Origin: CAIWAH01 sp964602595
GTDB taxonomy: Bacteria > Verrucomicrobiota > Verrucomicrobiia > Limisphaerales > UBA9464
NCBI GenBank assembly: GCA_964602595.1
Contig: CAZRRO010000008.1
Coordinates: forward strand, 212,346 to 276,345
Direction of reading: 5' to 3'
Length of the DNA: 64,000 nt
Position numbers and translations under genes: made by a program. The stretch's first letter is position 1. Every line of letters starts with the position of its first letter. Shown piece by piece: positions 7,087-16,755 of this stretch. Under the pieces are notes generated by a model that saw nothing but the letters and a program-made list of their open reading frames with translations, had not been told where the DNA came from and made no database searches.

Positions 7087-7704
7087 CTAAAAATAGCCCA
7101 GCTCCCGAAGGGATGTGTAGTCCTTCGGACGCTCGGTCGTGCTCCGGCCCATGATGACGTGGTCGAGCACTTCGATCTTGAGCAGTTGCCCGGCACGGAT
7201 GAGGTCGCGAGTCACGCGGATGTCCGCCTCGCTCGGGGTTGGGTCCCCGCCGGGATGATTGTGGGCGAGGACGATGGCCGACGCCCGTTTGGCGATGGCC
7301 ACCGCAAAGACCTCGCGGGCATGGACCAGCACTTGGTCGAGAATCCCTTGGCCGATGTTCTCGACGGCAATCAGGCGGCGGCGCGTGTTCAGGCAGAGGA
7401 CTTGAAAGTGTTCCACGGCATAGAGCCGGTTGGGTTCGCGCAGCACGTCGGCAATGCTTCCCGGGTTGTCGAGCACCGGGGATTCACGGTGGGTCTCCTG
7501 AGTCAACCGCTGGGCCAGCAAGAAGGCGGACTTGATGGCCGCAGCCTTGGATTGCCCGACGCCTTTGACCTGCTGCAATTCGTCGAACGACGCCTGGGCC
7601 AGACTGGTGAGCCCTCCATAGCGCTGCATTAGCGATTCCGCGACGGGTTTCCCCGCCAAAGTGGAAAGCAACTGAGTGTTGTCGGCCTGATCGAAAGACT
7701 GCAT
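7087..7704 (-). CDS. radC: RadC family JAB/MPN-domain protein
   Basis: A 205-residue protein with the RadC layout: an N-terminal helix-hairpin-helix-like region (SFDELQQVKGVGQSKAAAI) and a C-terminal JAMM metalloprotease-like domain with HNHPGGDPTPSEAD. RadC paralogues are common cargo on plasmids and islands; the exact biochemical function is unsettled. AGGAGG stands five to six bases before ATG 7704, so the GTG two codons upstream is unlikely. It may be co-transcribed with the HEPN-like gene downstream. Confidence 0.9.
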   Translation of the reverse strand: MQSFDQADNTQLLSTLAGKPVAESLMQRYGGLTSLAQASFDELQQVKGVGQSKAAAIKSAFLLAQRLTQETHRESPVLDNPGSIADVLREPNRLYAVEHFQVLCLNTRRRLIAVENIGQGILDQVLVHAREVFAVAIAKRASAIVLAHNHPGGDPTPSEADIRVTRDLIRAGQLLKIEVLDHVIMGRSTTERPKDYTSLRELGYF

Positions 7705-8110
7705 GGGCACCTCCTGACCGGACCGATTTTACCACGGCCGGATTCCTTAAGGAATCGACCGGCCGTTCTCAAACGCAGAAATGTGTGAGCAAATCCGGGA
7801 GGTTGCGCCGCCCGGTCTCATCCAAGGCATCCACCGACCGGGACCCCGTTTTGACTAACAAACGCCGTTTGCGGTAAAACCAAGGTGGGTAGAAGCAGGT
7901 TCACGGTTTTCACCGGAATCCTCAGCGCGACTCGTCACCGAGCCCGCATCTCTTTCCGAAACGATTTTCCCAAGGCCGGACTCGCTTGAGTTCGTGCCCG
8001 GTGGGGAAGTCTTCGACCGGAAACAGGTGCCGCCCGGCGCCTGGTCGAGGATCAGTTCATTCACAGCGTAAACCGACTCCGTCGGTGGGCGGCCTTGAAA
8101 GAGCATCCCC
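7705..8110. other. Intergenic region with a 16-bp perfect palindrome
   Basis: This 406-bp gap separates the divergent radC and DUF932 genes. It contains the perfect palindrome GATTCCTTAAGGAATC (7741-7756), flanked by GGCCG and CCGGCC, 37 bp upstream of radC; a dimeric repressor site is plausible. A minus-strand 85-codon frame (7855-8112) is open but has no recognisable features. I see nothing else firm. Confidence 0.5.
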
Positions 8111-8965
8111 ATGAGCGATTCCGTCTATTCACAGTTCAAGGCCACGGCCTTGAGCGAAGACACCCTCCGGCGTCAGGCCCCGAGCATTTTTGCCGAGGCT
8201 CCGATGGCCGGAGTCAGCCGCCGCTACACCTTCGTCCCCACGGCCCAGATTGTTGAAGGGTTGCGGAAACAGGACTGGGTGCCGGTGACGGTGGAGGAAC
8301 AGCGCATCCGCACCGAAGCCCGGCGGGGCTTTCAGAAACATCTGATCCGCTTCCGCCGTGCTGAGCAGATGCAAACGCTCGACGAGTGGAACGTCGAGCT
8401 GGTGCTGATCAACTCCCACGACACGGGCTGTGCATATCAGCTCCACGCCGGAATCTTCCGGCGCATTTGCAGCAACGGGCTGGTCCTGAGCGAAGGCTCA
8501 TTCCAAGCCATCCGGTTCCGGCATTCGGGACTGGAGAGTGAAGCGGTGGTCGCCTCCAGCTTCCAGATCCTCAACAGCATGCCGAGGGTTGGGGAAATGG
8601 TGCACCGCTTCTCGGAGCGTTTCCTGGAAACCCGGGAATCCCTTTCCCTCGCCGCGCACGCCCTTCGGCTGCGTTACGAAGGACAAGGCGAACCCCCGGT
8701 GGAGCCGAAAACTCTGCTGAAGACCCGGCGGCCGGAGGACGAGCGGACGGACCTGTGGACGGTGCTTAACCGATTGCAGGAAAATCTGATTCGTGGCGGT
8801 GCCTCCGACCACCACCGGGACCGGCGCGGGAAACTGCGTTCGGTGCGGGCACTCCGTGGAATTGATTCCCGGGTGAACCTGAACAAAGCGCTCTGGGGCC
8901 TCGCCGAACGCGTGGCCAACGGAGAGACACTGCCCCCGGCTGACAGCCAATCGTTCACCGCCTGA
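8111..8965 (+). CDS. DUF932 family plasmid/phage protein
   Basis: A 284-residue protein that fits the DUF932 family, common on plasmids, phages and integrative elements: early segment RRYTFVPTAQIVEGLRKQDW, then FQKHLIRFRR, ELVLINSHDTGCAYQLHAGIFRRICSNGLVL in the middle (the family's most conserved block) and a C-terminal region with KALWGLAERV. The molecular function of DUF932 is unknown; its context is usually element maintenance or anti-restriction. No signal peptide. A weak AAGAG precedes the ATG. Confidence 0.85.
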   Translation: MSDSVYSQFKATALSEDTLRRQAPSIFAEAPMAGVSRRYTFVPTAQIVEGLRKQDWVPVTVEEQRIRTEARRGFQKHLIRFRRAEQMQTLDEWNVELVLINSHDTGCAYQLHAGIFRRICSNGLVLSEGSFQAIRFRHSGLESEAVVASSFQILNSMPRVGEMVHRFSERFLETRESLSLAAHALRLRYEGQGEPPVEPKTLLKTRRPEDERTDLWTVLNRLQENLIRGGASDHHRDRRGKLRSVRALRGIDSRVNLNKALWGLAERVANGETLPPADSQSFTA

Positions 8966-9121
8966 AGGTCCCAAAACCAGAAGACGTTGAATTGGTCTGC
9001 CAGCGGAGAGGTTATTCCGAAGGTTTGTGCTTTCGAGGATTGTGCCATCAAACAACCCTCACCCCTCATCCTCCTTTTCAAAGACTTGTCCGGAGGGATC
9101 TTCCCCGGCAATGCTTCCCAC

Positions 9122-10003
9122 ATGACTGCCGAGGGCCGATCAGACACGCCGCGACGGCGAAGCCTGGGACAACCCTGGTTCAGCGCGCTTCCGATGGTGG
9201 GGCGGGGCTTTCTACTCGGGGCGACCGCCATCGTGGCTCTGGGAGCGGACGGTCCTGGAGCCGATCCCACCAAGACAGCTACCCCCGACAAACCCCCGAC
9301 CGAATCCAAGCCTCGAAGGGTATTCTCGAACCTCGAAGGAACCGAGTTAAGCGATCCGGATCAGCGGGAGTATCTGAAACTCCAGTTGTCGCTGGCGGAG
9401 AAGAATGGGAAGAAGACCCAACAGGAAATTGAGGAACTCAAGAAGGCCATTGCGGAACTGAACGAGCGCATTGCCAAAGGCCCTTCGGACTCGGAGATGT
9501 TTGCGCTGACGCTGGAGAAGTTCCTCGCCTTTCAACGGGAGGAAGCCAAACGGCATTCCGGGCCAAACCAACCGCTATGGTCCTTCGAGTTGAATGCCGT
9601 GATCGATGCGCTTCGCTCCACCACCCCAAGGGCTCAGTGGTTCTGCCAGGCGGACTTTACCCTGACACCGGAACACGCCACCTTGAATCTCGGAGGAGTG
9701 AAGCTGGGTGACCTTTTGCCCTATGCCAAAAAGGAGGTCGCCCACGCCCCGGTCGCCCGGCAATTCCACAATCTATACCTTCAGGCCTTGATCCTTACGG
9801 CCACGAATCAGGAGAAGGATTTCACGGAGGGCTGGCTGCGTTCCTTCGAGCTGAAGAACATGAAGTGGGAGCAGGGCAATTTCCCTGGCGACTTGGCGAA
9901 CCTCAAGCAAGCCATCAAACAGCAAGGGGACGCCTCCGGGAACGGAGGCTCCGCTTCCAAAACCACCACGGCAAATCCGAAACAGGTTCCGGCCTCAAAG
10001 TAG
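9122..10003 (+). CDS. Hypothetical protein with N-terminal apolar segment and coiled coil
   Basis: A protein of about 293 residues from ATG 9122; the frame is open further upstream (to 8987), so the start is uncertain. An N-terminal stretch PMVGRGFLLGATAIVALGA could be a signal peptide or anchor. It is followed by a Pro/Thr/Lys-rich linker, a charged coiled coil (LAEKNGKKTQQEIEELKKAI) and a folded-looking C-terminal region with FELNAVIDAL and FTLTPEHATLNLGG. I recognise no family. It follows the DUF932 gene on the same strand at 156 bp. Confidence 0.6.
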   Translation: MTAEGRSDTPRRRSLGQPWFSALPMVGRGFLLGATAIVALGADGPGADPTKTATPDKPPTESKPRRVFSNLEGTELSDPDQREYLKLQLSLAEKNGKKTQQEIEELKKAIAELNERIAKGPSDSEMFALTLEKFLAFQREEAKRHSGPNQPLWSFELNAVIDALRSTTPRAQWFCQADFTLTPEHATLNLGGVKLGDLLPYAKKEVAHAPVARQFHNLYLQALILTATNQEKDFTEGWLRSFELKNMKWEQGNFPGDLANLKQAIKQQGDASGNGGSASKTTTANPKQVPASK

Positions 10004-10381
10004 CGGCGGTGCTGGAAGCGGGGCCTGCGTCATCGAGTTTCATCACCCTGCCGCAGTCGGGTCCGCCTGCGGACCTAGTGACAGCCGCGTTCGTTGACCG
10101 CCTTAAAGCGCACACCTCCGCGATCCAATCCTAAAGGCAGGAATCTTGGCGGGGCGAGGAGGGTCAAGGTGGAGCGCAGGAACGAGCAATACCTTGAGGC
10201 CCGGAGAACCGCCATCCACTCGAACAGGATGGTCGCGCGTTAAATTGGGCAGTTCCGGATGCAGGTGTGATTGTGGGAAGCAGGCGAGTCCTCGGAGGAG
10301 AACTGCGAAGATGGGGAAATTGGTGAGGACCGTTTGTTTTAAGGCACGGTCCTCTGAGCCTTTGGAACCTTAACAGAAACC
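10004..10381. other. Convergent intergenic region with inverted repeats
   Basis: No supported gene. Two perfect inverted repeats stand out: GGTCCGC/GCGGACC (10060-10075) and GAGGACCG/CGGTCCTC (10325-10332 with 10347-10354, loop rich in T). The second lies just beyond the end of the minus-strand gene at 10382 and may help end transcription between the converging genes, although neither stem has a T-run. Confidence 0.35.
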
Positions 10382-10666
10382 TCAGCGCCCGTCGCCGTTT
10401 CGGGTCGCAGCGGCTTTGGTGGGGTTCTCCTCGGGGATTCCGTTCTGGGAACAGATCCATGAGTGAGCCTGGTCCGCCACCTTGCCGAGCAACAGGAGGT
10501 CGTCACGGCCGAAAGATTCGGTCGACTTCCAACTGTCGCCCTCGCGGTAGAGGCGGCTGAAGGTGACGTTGTAACGAACGCCTGCTTCGGTGTCGTTCTT
10601 CCAGACGGCGGCCTTGATGGCCCCGAGCCGGATTTCCCTGGTCGGTTGCTGCTTGTTGTTTTTCAT
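10382..10666 (-). CDS. Small conserved plasmid-type hypothetical protein
   Basis: A 94-residue protein starting MKNNKQQPTREIRLGAIKAA, continuing VRYNVTFSRLYREGDSWK and FGRDDLLLLGKVADQAHSWI. The pattern is that of small proteins often seen on bacterial plasmids and islands, possibly single-strand DNA or nucleoid binding; I do not know a proven function. I start it at ATG 10666; 22 upstream codons are open but look non-coding. No clear ribosome-binding site. Part of the minus-strand gene set downstream of the methylase-helicase. Confidence 0.65.
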   Translation of the reverse strand: MKNNKQQPTREIRLGAIKAAVWKNDTEAGVRYNVTFSRLYREGDSWKSTESFGRDDLLLLGKVADQAHSWICSQNGIPEENPTKAAATRNGDGR

Positions 10667-11061
10667 AGGTAGTAACGCTTCAACTGCGGATGAACCTTGC
10701 GGTGAATCCATGAACCCTCCTTTTGGAGCCAAAAACGGGCTTCGAACCTCGAAACCTTCGCTCCGGTGATACCATGTTTTACGGGCCTAACCAACGGGTC
10801 TGGAGGATTCGCCACGGCGGCCGTTGCAACCCCCGGAAACGACTGGCCGAACGGCCATTCGGTCTTCGGGACGAAGGCCGGGAATTCACTCCGGTGGGCG
10901 GTCTGCGGGCCAATTTTTTGAATCAAGTTCACGGCTCACCAACGGGAGGGAGGCACTTGCTCCCGTTACCCAGGCAGTCGCGATCCCCGGTGGTTTCCGA
11001 ACAGGAAAAGTGAGCGGTTGAAGAAACGGTTCCTCCCTTGGACGGACACCTACGTGGCAAA
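10667..11061. other. Intergenic region, one tRNA-like stretch
   Basis: About 395 bp without a supported gene. On the minus strand, 10721-10800 has a D-arm-like GTTGGTTAGG, a TTCGAA-containing arm and a terminal CCA, but the acceptor and T stems do not pair properly, so I do not call a tRNA. Nothing else recognised. Confidence 0.3.
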
Positions 11062-11412
11062 CTAGAAGTCCTCGGGGAGCAAGACGGTCGTGCGGCTGCG
11101 GTTCGCCTCCGTGATGATCCAGAAGCGGCCGCCATTGGCGACGCGGAATACGGACAGCCTGCGGAAGCCCTCCAGCGCCCGGCGTTCGGGTTGGCGGCGC
11201 GCGAAATCCTCCAAGTCCCCGTCGTCACCGCGCATATGCCGGAGTAACGCCTCAGTGACCTCGTAGGACGCCAGACTGGCCTGCGCCCTGGGCGTCATCA
11301 CGACGTTGCCGAGCCGACGAATCGGTCCCTGTTCCATACAGACCATCTGTCCTCCTGTGGGAAACCACTGCCGGACCATCCTCCGGATCGTCTCTGCGAC
11401 GTGAACTACCAT
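11062..11412 (-). CDS. Small conserved element-encoded hypothetical protein
   Basis: A 116-residue protein beginning MVVHVAETIRRMV with AGGAGG about five bases upstream of ATG 11412. The C-terminal half (ALEGFRRLSVFRV..GRFWIITEANRSRTTVLLPEDF) is a compact beta-rich pattern I associate with plasmid- and island-borne proteins of unknown function. It begins 29 bp after the end of the methylase-helicase gene and is probably in the same operon. No catalytic motif, signal peptide or membrane segment is visible. Confidence 0.7.
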   Translation of the reverse strand: MVVHVAETIRRMVRQWFPTGGQMVCMEQGPIRRLGNVVMTPRAQASLASYEVTEALLRHMRGDDGDLEDFARRQPERRALEGFRRLSVFRVANGGRFWIITEANRSRTTVLLPEDF

Positions 11413-11440
11413 ACCTTCCTCCTTCTAAAAACGGTCTTCA

Positions 11441-14400
11441 TCACTCGGTCACACCCTCGTCTTGTTCCTCTGCCGCCATCTGGCTGGAAGCCTGGCTCCT
11501 GGTGAGGTCCAGCGCGTCAGCGATTTCCTGCTGACGCAGGGACAGCGCCGCCAAGCGGTCTTCGTATTCGTAAGGTTGGCCGGACTGCGCGGTGAGTTCA
11601 GTCAGTCGTTTGCGGGTGTCCGCAATCCGCTCGGTGAGGCCGGCGGCAACCTCGTCCAGCGACTGCACGGCGTGTTCCACGGACCGCATGGTCCCGTGGG
11701 CAGAGCTGCCGAACTTCGCCCGGTGAACCGCGCTTCCCTTCAGCACGATTTCCGGGCCGCCCATGAAGTTGTCCGCCACGAACAGGTGGAACCCGGCAAA
11801 GGTGCCGACGCGTCGTTCGACCTGACGTCCCTTCACCCGGTCGCCCTGGCGGGCGAGCAGTTCACCGGCGATCCCCCGGTCCCGGATTTCCTGCCCGTCC
11901 AGCTCGATAACGAACCGGTCACCATGGGTATCCTGACGCACGGTGAGGTCCGACTGCACCTCGGTGAGGCGTTTCTCCAGTCGGGGAATCTCGTCCGTGT
12001 AATGCCGAATCTCGGAGCGGAGCCGATACTGGGTGTCGCGGTGTTGGGTGCGTAGACGGCTTAAGCGGGCCACTTCGGCATCCACCCCGGCCTTCTCGAT
12101 GACGAGCGGATTGCCGGACGCGATGGCCTTCACCTCAGCGTAGGTCAGCGCCGCGCCGTCGATGTCCTCGATGCGCCGCAGGTCGCTGTCGCCATTCATC
12201 ACCTGGGCGATGAACCGGGCCTTCGTCTCCAGGGTCTGCCACATGTAGGCGTCGAACGAACCCTCGGTCACGTAACGGAAAATCTGCACCTCGGGATGGG
12301 TGTTGCCCTGCCGGAGGATGCGGCCGTCCCGTTGCTCCACGTCTGCCGGTCGCCACGGTGCGTCTAGGTGATGCAAGGCAATGAGCCGTTCCTGCACGTT
12401 GACCCCGGTGCCCATCTTCTGGGTGCTGCCGAGCAGGATGCGGATGCGTCCCGCCCGCACTTCGCGGAAGAGGGCGAGTTTGGCCGCGTCGCTATCGTGA
12501 TCTTGGATAAAGGCGATTTCCGACTCGGGAACTCCACGAGCAATCAGCTTCGACCGCAGGTCTTCGTAAACGGAGAACCCTTTCCCTTCAGTCGGAGTGG
12601 ACAGGTCGCAGAAAGCGATCTGCGCGGCCTTTTCGGCGGCGGTTTCCCGCCAGATGCGTTCGAGGTTGGTCGCCGCTCGGTTGACCTTGCTGTCCGGGTG
12701 ATCGGGTAGGTCTGCGCGGTATAGACGGAGATCCAACGCCGCTTTGCGTCCATCCGTCGTGACCAAGAGCATGTTATCCGTGCGCGGGTCCACGCGGCCG
12801 GACCGGAGCGCTTCGGCCCGCTGCACCAGCGACTGCACGATCTCCTTCAACTCGGGTGAACATGGCGCGTTGGTCACGATGGGTTTGCCGGTCTTCAACC
12901 GTGGCACTGGCAGGTTGAGCGTCTTCTGCGTCTGGATGTCGGTGACCTGCCGAAACTGCTGCATGAGTTCCGGCACGTTGATGAACCGGGCGAAACGCGT
13001 GTTGAGGCGGTAGCCTGCACCGTCGGGGGAAAGTTCCATCGCGGTGACCGGTTCTCCAAACGTCGCCGCCCACGAATCGAAGTGATCAACCTGTAACGTC
13101 TTCAACGCGGTCAGTTGGAGATACCGCTGCATGGTGAACATTTCGGCCACGCTGTTGGCGATGGGCGTCCCGGTGGCGAACACCACGCCGCTCCCACCGT
13201 TCACGCGCTGCACATGCTGCACCTTGAGGAACATGTCGAAGGCGCGCTGGGAAGCGGTCTGCGGCAACCCGGCGATGCGGGTCATCTTGGAGACGTAGAA
13301 TAGATTCTTGAACGCGTGCGCCTCATCGACGATCAGGCGGTCCACGCCAAGTTCCTCGAAGGTGAGGGTGTCGTCCTTGCGTTCATCGGCCATGAGGTCC
13401 TTGAGCTTGCCCTCCAGCTTCTTCTTCGCCCGTTCCAGCATCTTGACGATGCGAGAACCGCTTTCGCCGCGCTGTTGCTCGATGGCCAGCGCGAGTTCGC
13501 GAAGCTGCGACTGGATGAACTCTTCCTGGGAGGCACGGCTGAGCGGAATCTTCTCGAAGCCGGAATGGGTGACGATGACGGCGTCCCAATTGCCGGTGGC
13601 GATACGGCTCATGAGCGTCTTGCGCCGCTCCTTCTCGAAATCATCCTTGGTCGCGACGAGGATGTTCGCTCCCGGATACAGCGTGAGGAGTTCCGAGGAA
13701 AACTGCCCGAGCATGTGGTTCGGCACCGCTATCAGCGGCTTCCGCGCGAGCCCGAGCCGCTTCAGTTCCATGGCAGCCGCCACCATCGTGTAGGTCTTCC
13801 CAGCTCCCACGACGTGGGCGAGCAGGCAGTTCGGTGTTTGCAGGATGCGCCATACTGAAGCCCGCTGATGCGGTCGGAGGGTGATGACCGGACTGGCTCC
13901 CGGGAGCGTCAGGTGATCGCCGTTAAAGGTGCGCGGTCGGAGATTGTTGAACTCGCGGTTGTATTTCTGGACCAGCCGTTCCCGTCGGTCGTCGTCCTGC
14001 CAGAGCCACGCCTTGAAGCGTTCCTTGAGCTTCTCCTGCTTGTCGCGGGCCGCCTCGGTGGCCGGACCGTTGACTACGTCCCGGTCGTTCTGTTCGTCCC
14101 GGTCATAGACCGTGGGCGTGCGGAGATTCATCGCGTCTTCGATCAGCTCCAGCGCACTGCGCCGGTCGGTGCCGAATTCGGTGGTGTTGGCGACGGAGGA
14201 TTTCGCGTTCCAGCCTGCCTGAACCACCCAAAGGCCAAGCTGGGGAACGTGATTGATGGTGATGCCGCGTTCGCCGAGCAGCTCCTCGACGAAAAGCGTG
14301 AGGTCATTTGTCGGAATCCAGGTGCTGCCCAAACGGGCATCGATCTCGGCGGCGGTCAGGTCCACCGGCTGCACCGGCTTCAACGCATCGATGTTCGTCT

Positions 14401-16555
14401 GAAACTGTTCGTCGCTCAGCACAGCGGCTTCGGCGGCGGCGAGTTTCGCGCGCACGTTGCCAGAGAGGTATTCGTCCTCGGTTTCCCAACGGTCGGTTTG
14501 CGGGTTGAGATAGATGGCTCCTTTAAGTTCTGGCACCACGTCGGCGACCCGCTTTTTGAGCAGTGACGCGACGTGCTCCAAGTCCACGCGGCCCCTTTCG
14601 CCCAGCGAAATCAGCAGGGCGTCCTGGGCCGTCTTGATGTCCGTGACAACGCGCGGCCCCTGAATGGTCCGCTCGTGGAAGATGGTCGCTTTGCGGGCAC
14701 GCTTGGTTTCGGGGTCGCTGTTCTCCAGCGACAGCAGCAAGGGAAGGTCCGGGTCACCCCGGAAGGCGGACGTGTTGGCCCGGTCGGAGACCGCGCCGAA
14801 CTTGGCCACAAACGTGTCGTAGGCATCGTTCAACTGTCGGCGGGCGGTCTCGACGTTGGCGTTGTCCGTGGCTTCCAATTGGGTCCGGAGACAGCGGCGC
14901 ACCGCGTCCCGGACGCGGATGAGCCCACGAATGCGCTGGGTGCGAGCGGGAGAAAGCCCCTCCAGAATCGTGATGTTGTCGCCCTCACGGATACCGATGC
15001 GGTCGTTCACGACGGCATAGGCGTTGGGTTTGATGTTCTCAGGCGCGGGAACGCTCTGGTCCAACGTCGGCGGCCGGATCGCCGTTCGGTGCGGGGTGAA
15101 GACGTTCCGGGGCAGCAATGCGATGGCTTCGGCGAGTTGCTCGGCCAGATCCCGACCGTTGCTGATCAACGACGGTTCGCCTCGCCGGTAGAGACCGCCT
15201 TCGAGGCGCATCTCGCCGAGCATCATCTCGGGGTGGGCGACGAAGTATTCATTCAGCGGAATCGTTTCCCCGTGCGAGTTGGTGATTTCTCCGAGGGTCT
15301 TCCATGCTGGACCCTTCGGGGTCTCGCCGGGCAACCGTTTCCGCAGCATCACGATGTCGGTGGTGACTTCGGTGTTGGCGTTCTTCTTGAACGCATCGTT
15401 GGGCAGGCGGATGGCCCCGATCAGGTCGGCTTTTTTGGAAATCAGTTCCCGCAAACCGCCTTCGACCTTGTCGAGCGTGCCCTTGGAGGTGACGAAGAGG
15501 ATGAGTCCGCCGGGGCGGACCTTCTCCATGGTGGCGGCAAAGAAGTAGTCGTGGATGACGAATCTCCAGTTCTTGAACCGGGCGTCGAACGGACGGTAGT
15601 CGCCGAAGGGAATGTTCGAGATGGCGACGTCGAAGAAGGAGTCCGCCAGCCGGGTTTCCTCGAACGGTTGCCGACGGATGTCGGCGTCCGGATACAACTG
15701 TTTCGCCAACCGGGCGGTGACCGAATCAATCTCGATCCCCGTGATCTGCGACTGCCGGAGCATGTCCTCCGGCATCAGGCCGATGAAGTGGCCCAAGCCG
15801 CAGGCGGGTTCCAGAATCCGACCCCGCTCAAAGCCGAACCGTTGCAGGGCGGCGAACATGGCCCGGATGACCACCGGAGCTGTGTAGTGAGCGTTGAGTG
15901 TGCTGGCGCGGGCGGATTCCAATTCGCTCTCGGGGAGCAGCGCTTCCAGCCGTTCGCGTTCCGTCTTCCACTCCTTGTTCCAAGAATCAAAAACCTGTGG
16001 CAGTCCTCCCCAGCCCACAAAGCGGACTAGTTGCCGCAATTCGTCAGCGGTGGGGGATCTGGTTTCGCGCTCCAAGCGCTGGAGCACTTCGATGGCGGCG
16101 AGGTTGTCGCGGGCCTTCTGCTTGAGCGAACCGACGCCGACCTGGTCCTCGTCGGTGATGCGATAGTTCAGCGCGTTGCGAACCTGCGGCGGCTCGTCTG
16201 CCGGAGTTTGGCTTTCTACTGCTCGGGCGGGAGAAAGAGGTAGCGCTCCCGCACCATCTCCCAAGCCCGGTCGTGGGCTTGCTGGGTCGTCAGACCCTGT
16301 TGAATCAGGTGGCGGCGCAACGAATCGAGATCCTCGTCGGTCTGCTCCTCGGCCTTCAACAACTGCGAGTGCAACCGTCCGGTCGCCTCCAGTTCCGCCA
16401 CCAGCTTCGGCAGGAACTCCCGCCAGTGCCTCTCGGCCATCCGTCCGTATTGGGTCAATGTTTCCATGCTCCTCCCGTTTGAACTCGAACAAACTCAGTT
16501 GAAGAAATGCGCTCTCTTCCCGCCGTCGTCCCCGGCCCCCTGCAACCAACTTCAT
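11441..16555 (-). CDS. Giant DNA methylase-helicase (DarB-like antirestriction protein)
   Basis: A 1,704-residue protein. Approximate layout: a low-complexity 1-120; NYRITDEDQ..RFVGWGGLPQVF at 125-190; an N6-adenine methyltransferase domain with ILEPACGLGHF (SAM motif, about 248) and SNIPFG (catalytic NPPY-type variant, about 313); a superfamily 2 helicase with HVVGAGKTYT (Walker A, about 913), DEAHAF (about 1078), ATGTPIANS (about 1130), and a C-terminal lobe with GTGVNVQERL and RQGN near 1380-1420; a coiled tail. Proteins of this build, such as DarB of phage P1, are large element-borne proteins thought to guard incoming DNA from restriction. ATG 16555 has AGGAGG six bases upstream. An 83-codon gene is overprinted at 16216-16467. 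Confidence 0.85.
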   Translation of the reverse strand: MKLVAGGRGRRREESAFLQLSLFEFKREEHGNIDPIRTDGREALAGVPAEAGGGTGGDRTVALAVVEGRGADRRGSRFVAPPPDSTGSDDPASPRPGLGDGAGALPLSPARAVESQTPADEPPQVRNALNYRITDEDQVGVGSLKQKARDNLAAIEVLQRLERETRSPTADELRQLVRFVGWGGLPQVFDSWNKEWKTERERLEALLPESELESARASTLNAHYTAPVVIRAMFAALQRFGFERGRILEPACGLGHFIGLMPEDMLRQSQITGIEIDSVTARLAKQLYPDADIRRQPFEETRLADSFFDVAISNIPFGDYRPFDARFKNWRFVIHDYFFAATMEKVRPGGLILFVTSKGTLDKVEGGLRELISKKADLIGAIRLPNDAFKKNANTEVTTDIVMLRKRLPGETPKGPAWKTLGEITNSHGETIPLNEYFVAHPEMMLGEMRLEGGLYRRGEPSLISNGRDLAEQLAEAIALLPRNVFTPHRTAIRPPTLDQSVPAPENIKPNAYAVVNDRIGIREGDNITILEGLSPARTQRIRGLIRVRDAVRRCLRTQLEATDNANVETARRQLNDAYDTFVAKFGAVSDRANTSAFRGDPDLPLLLSLENSDPETKRARKATIFHERTIQGPRVVTDIKTAQDALLISLGERGRVDLEHVASLLKKRVADVVPELKGAIYLNPQTDRWETEDEYLSGNVRAKLAAAEAAVLSDEQFQTNIDALKPVQPVDLTAAEIDARLGSTWIPTNDLTLFVEELLGERGITINHVPQLGLWVVQAGWNAKSSVANTTEFGTDRRSALELIEDAMNLRTPTVYDRDEQNDRDVVNGPATEAARDKQEKLKERFKAWLWQDDDRRERLVQKYNREFNNLRPRTFNGDHLTLPGASPVITLRPHQRASVWRILQTPNCLLAHVVGAGKTYTMVAAAMELKRLGLARKPLIAVPNHMLGQFSSELLTLYPGANILVATKDDFEKERRKTLMSRIATGNWDAVIVTHSGFEKIPLSRASQEEFIQSQLRELALAIEQQRGESGSRIVKMLERAKKKLEGKLKDLMADERKDDTLTFEELGVDRLIVDEAHAFKNLFYVSKMTRIAGLPQTASQRAFDMFLKVQHVQRVNGGSGVVFATGTPIANSVAEMFTMQRYLQLTALKTLQVDHFDSWAATFGEPVTAMELSPDGAGYRLNTRFARFINVPELMQQFRQVTDIQTQKTLNLPVPRLKTGKPIVTNAPCSPELKEIVQSLVQRAEALRSGRVDPRTDNMLLVTTDGRKAALDLRLYRADLPDHPDSKVNRAATNLERIWRETAAEKAAQIAFCDLSTPTEGKGFSVYEDLRSKLIARGVPESEIAFIQDHDSDAAKLALFREVRAGRIRILLGSTQKMGTGVNVQERLIALHHLDAPWRPADVEQRDGRILRQGNTHPEVQIFRYVTEGSFDAYMWQTLETKARFIAQVMNGDSDLRRIEDIDGAALTYAEVKAIASGNPLVIEKAGVDAEVARLSRLRTQHRDTQYRLRSEIRHYTDEIPRLEKRLTEVQSDLTVRQDTHGDRFVIELDGQEIRDRGIAGELLARQGDRVKGRQVERRVGTFAGFHLFVADNFMGGPEIVLKGSAVHRAKFGSSAHGTMRSVEHAVQSLDEVAAGLTERIADTRKRLTELTAQSGQPYEYEDRLAALSLRQQEIADALDLTRSQASSQMAAEEQDEGVTE
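16216..16467 (-). CDS. Overprinted small protein inside the methylase-helicase N-terminus
   Basis: An 83-residue frame, METLTQYGRMAERHWREF to ERYLFLPPEQ, with a strong GGGAGGAGC directly before its ATG. Its composition is that of a normal helical protein, whereas the methylase-helicase frame across the same bases is Gly/Pro/Arg/Asp-rich low complexity. The motif WEMVRERYLFLPPE resembles small TnpV-like or element-borne proteins, a weak recollection. The long frame stays open through it, and no later start codon is available before the conserved methylase region, so both frames may be used. Function unknown. Confidence 0.6.
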   Translation of the reverse strand: METLTQYGRMAERHWREFLPKLVAELEATGRLHSQLLKAEEQTDEDLDSLRRHLIQQGLTTQQAHDRAWEMVRERYLFLPPEQ

Positions 16556-16755
16556 CACATGCCTCCTGGGCCTTGCCCATCGACATTTCCTCTCAAGAAC
16601 GATCCTTAGTCAAATGACCGGACAAGTGCGCGGAACGATTGGTCTGACAATTGGACTGGATGGGGGGCGATGCCGGAATCGGATCTTTCGCAGTCACCCG
16701 GAAGCTGAAGCTCCCGCCAGCAGCACCTGTGGGCTGGCTGCGAAAGAACCTTGAA

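Noticed and set aside
7855..8112. 85-codon minus-strand frame before DUF932
   Set aside because: Open but without a ribosome-binding site or any family pattern; left inside the intergenic entry.
10721..10800. tRNA-like sequence on the minus strand
   Set aside because: D-arm and TTCGAA segments look suggestive, but the acceptor and T stems do not pair.
14573..16030. 485-codon plus-strand open frame
   Set aside because: Antisense to the methylase-helicase, whose motifs are clear on the other strand.
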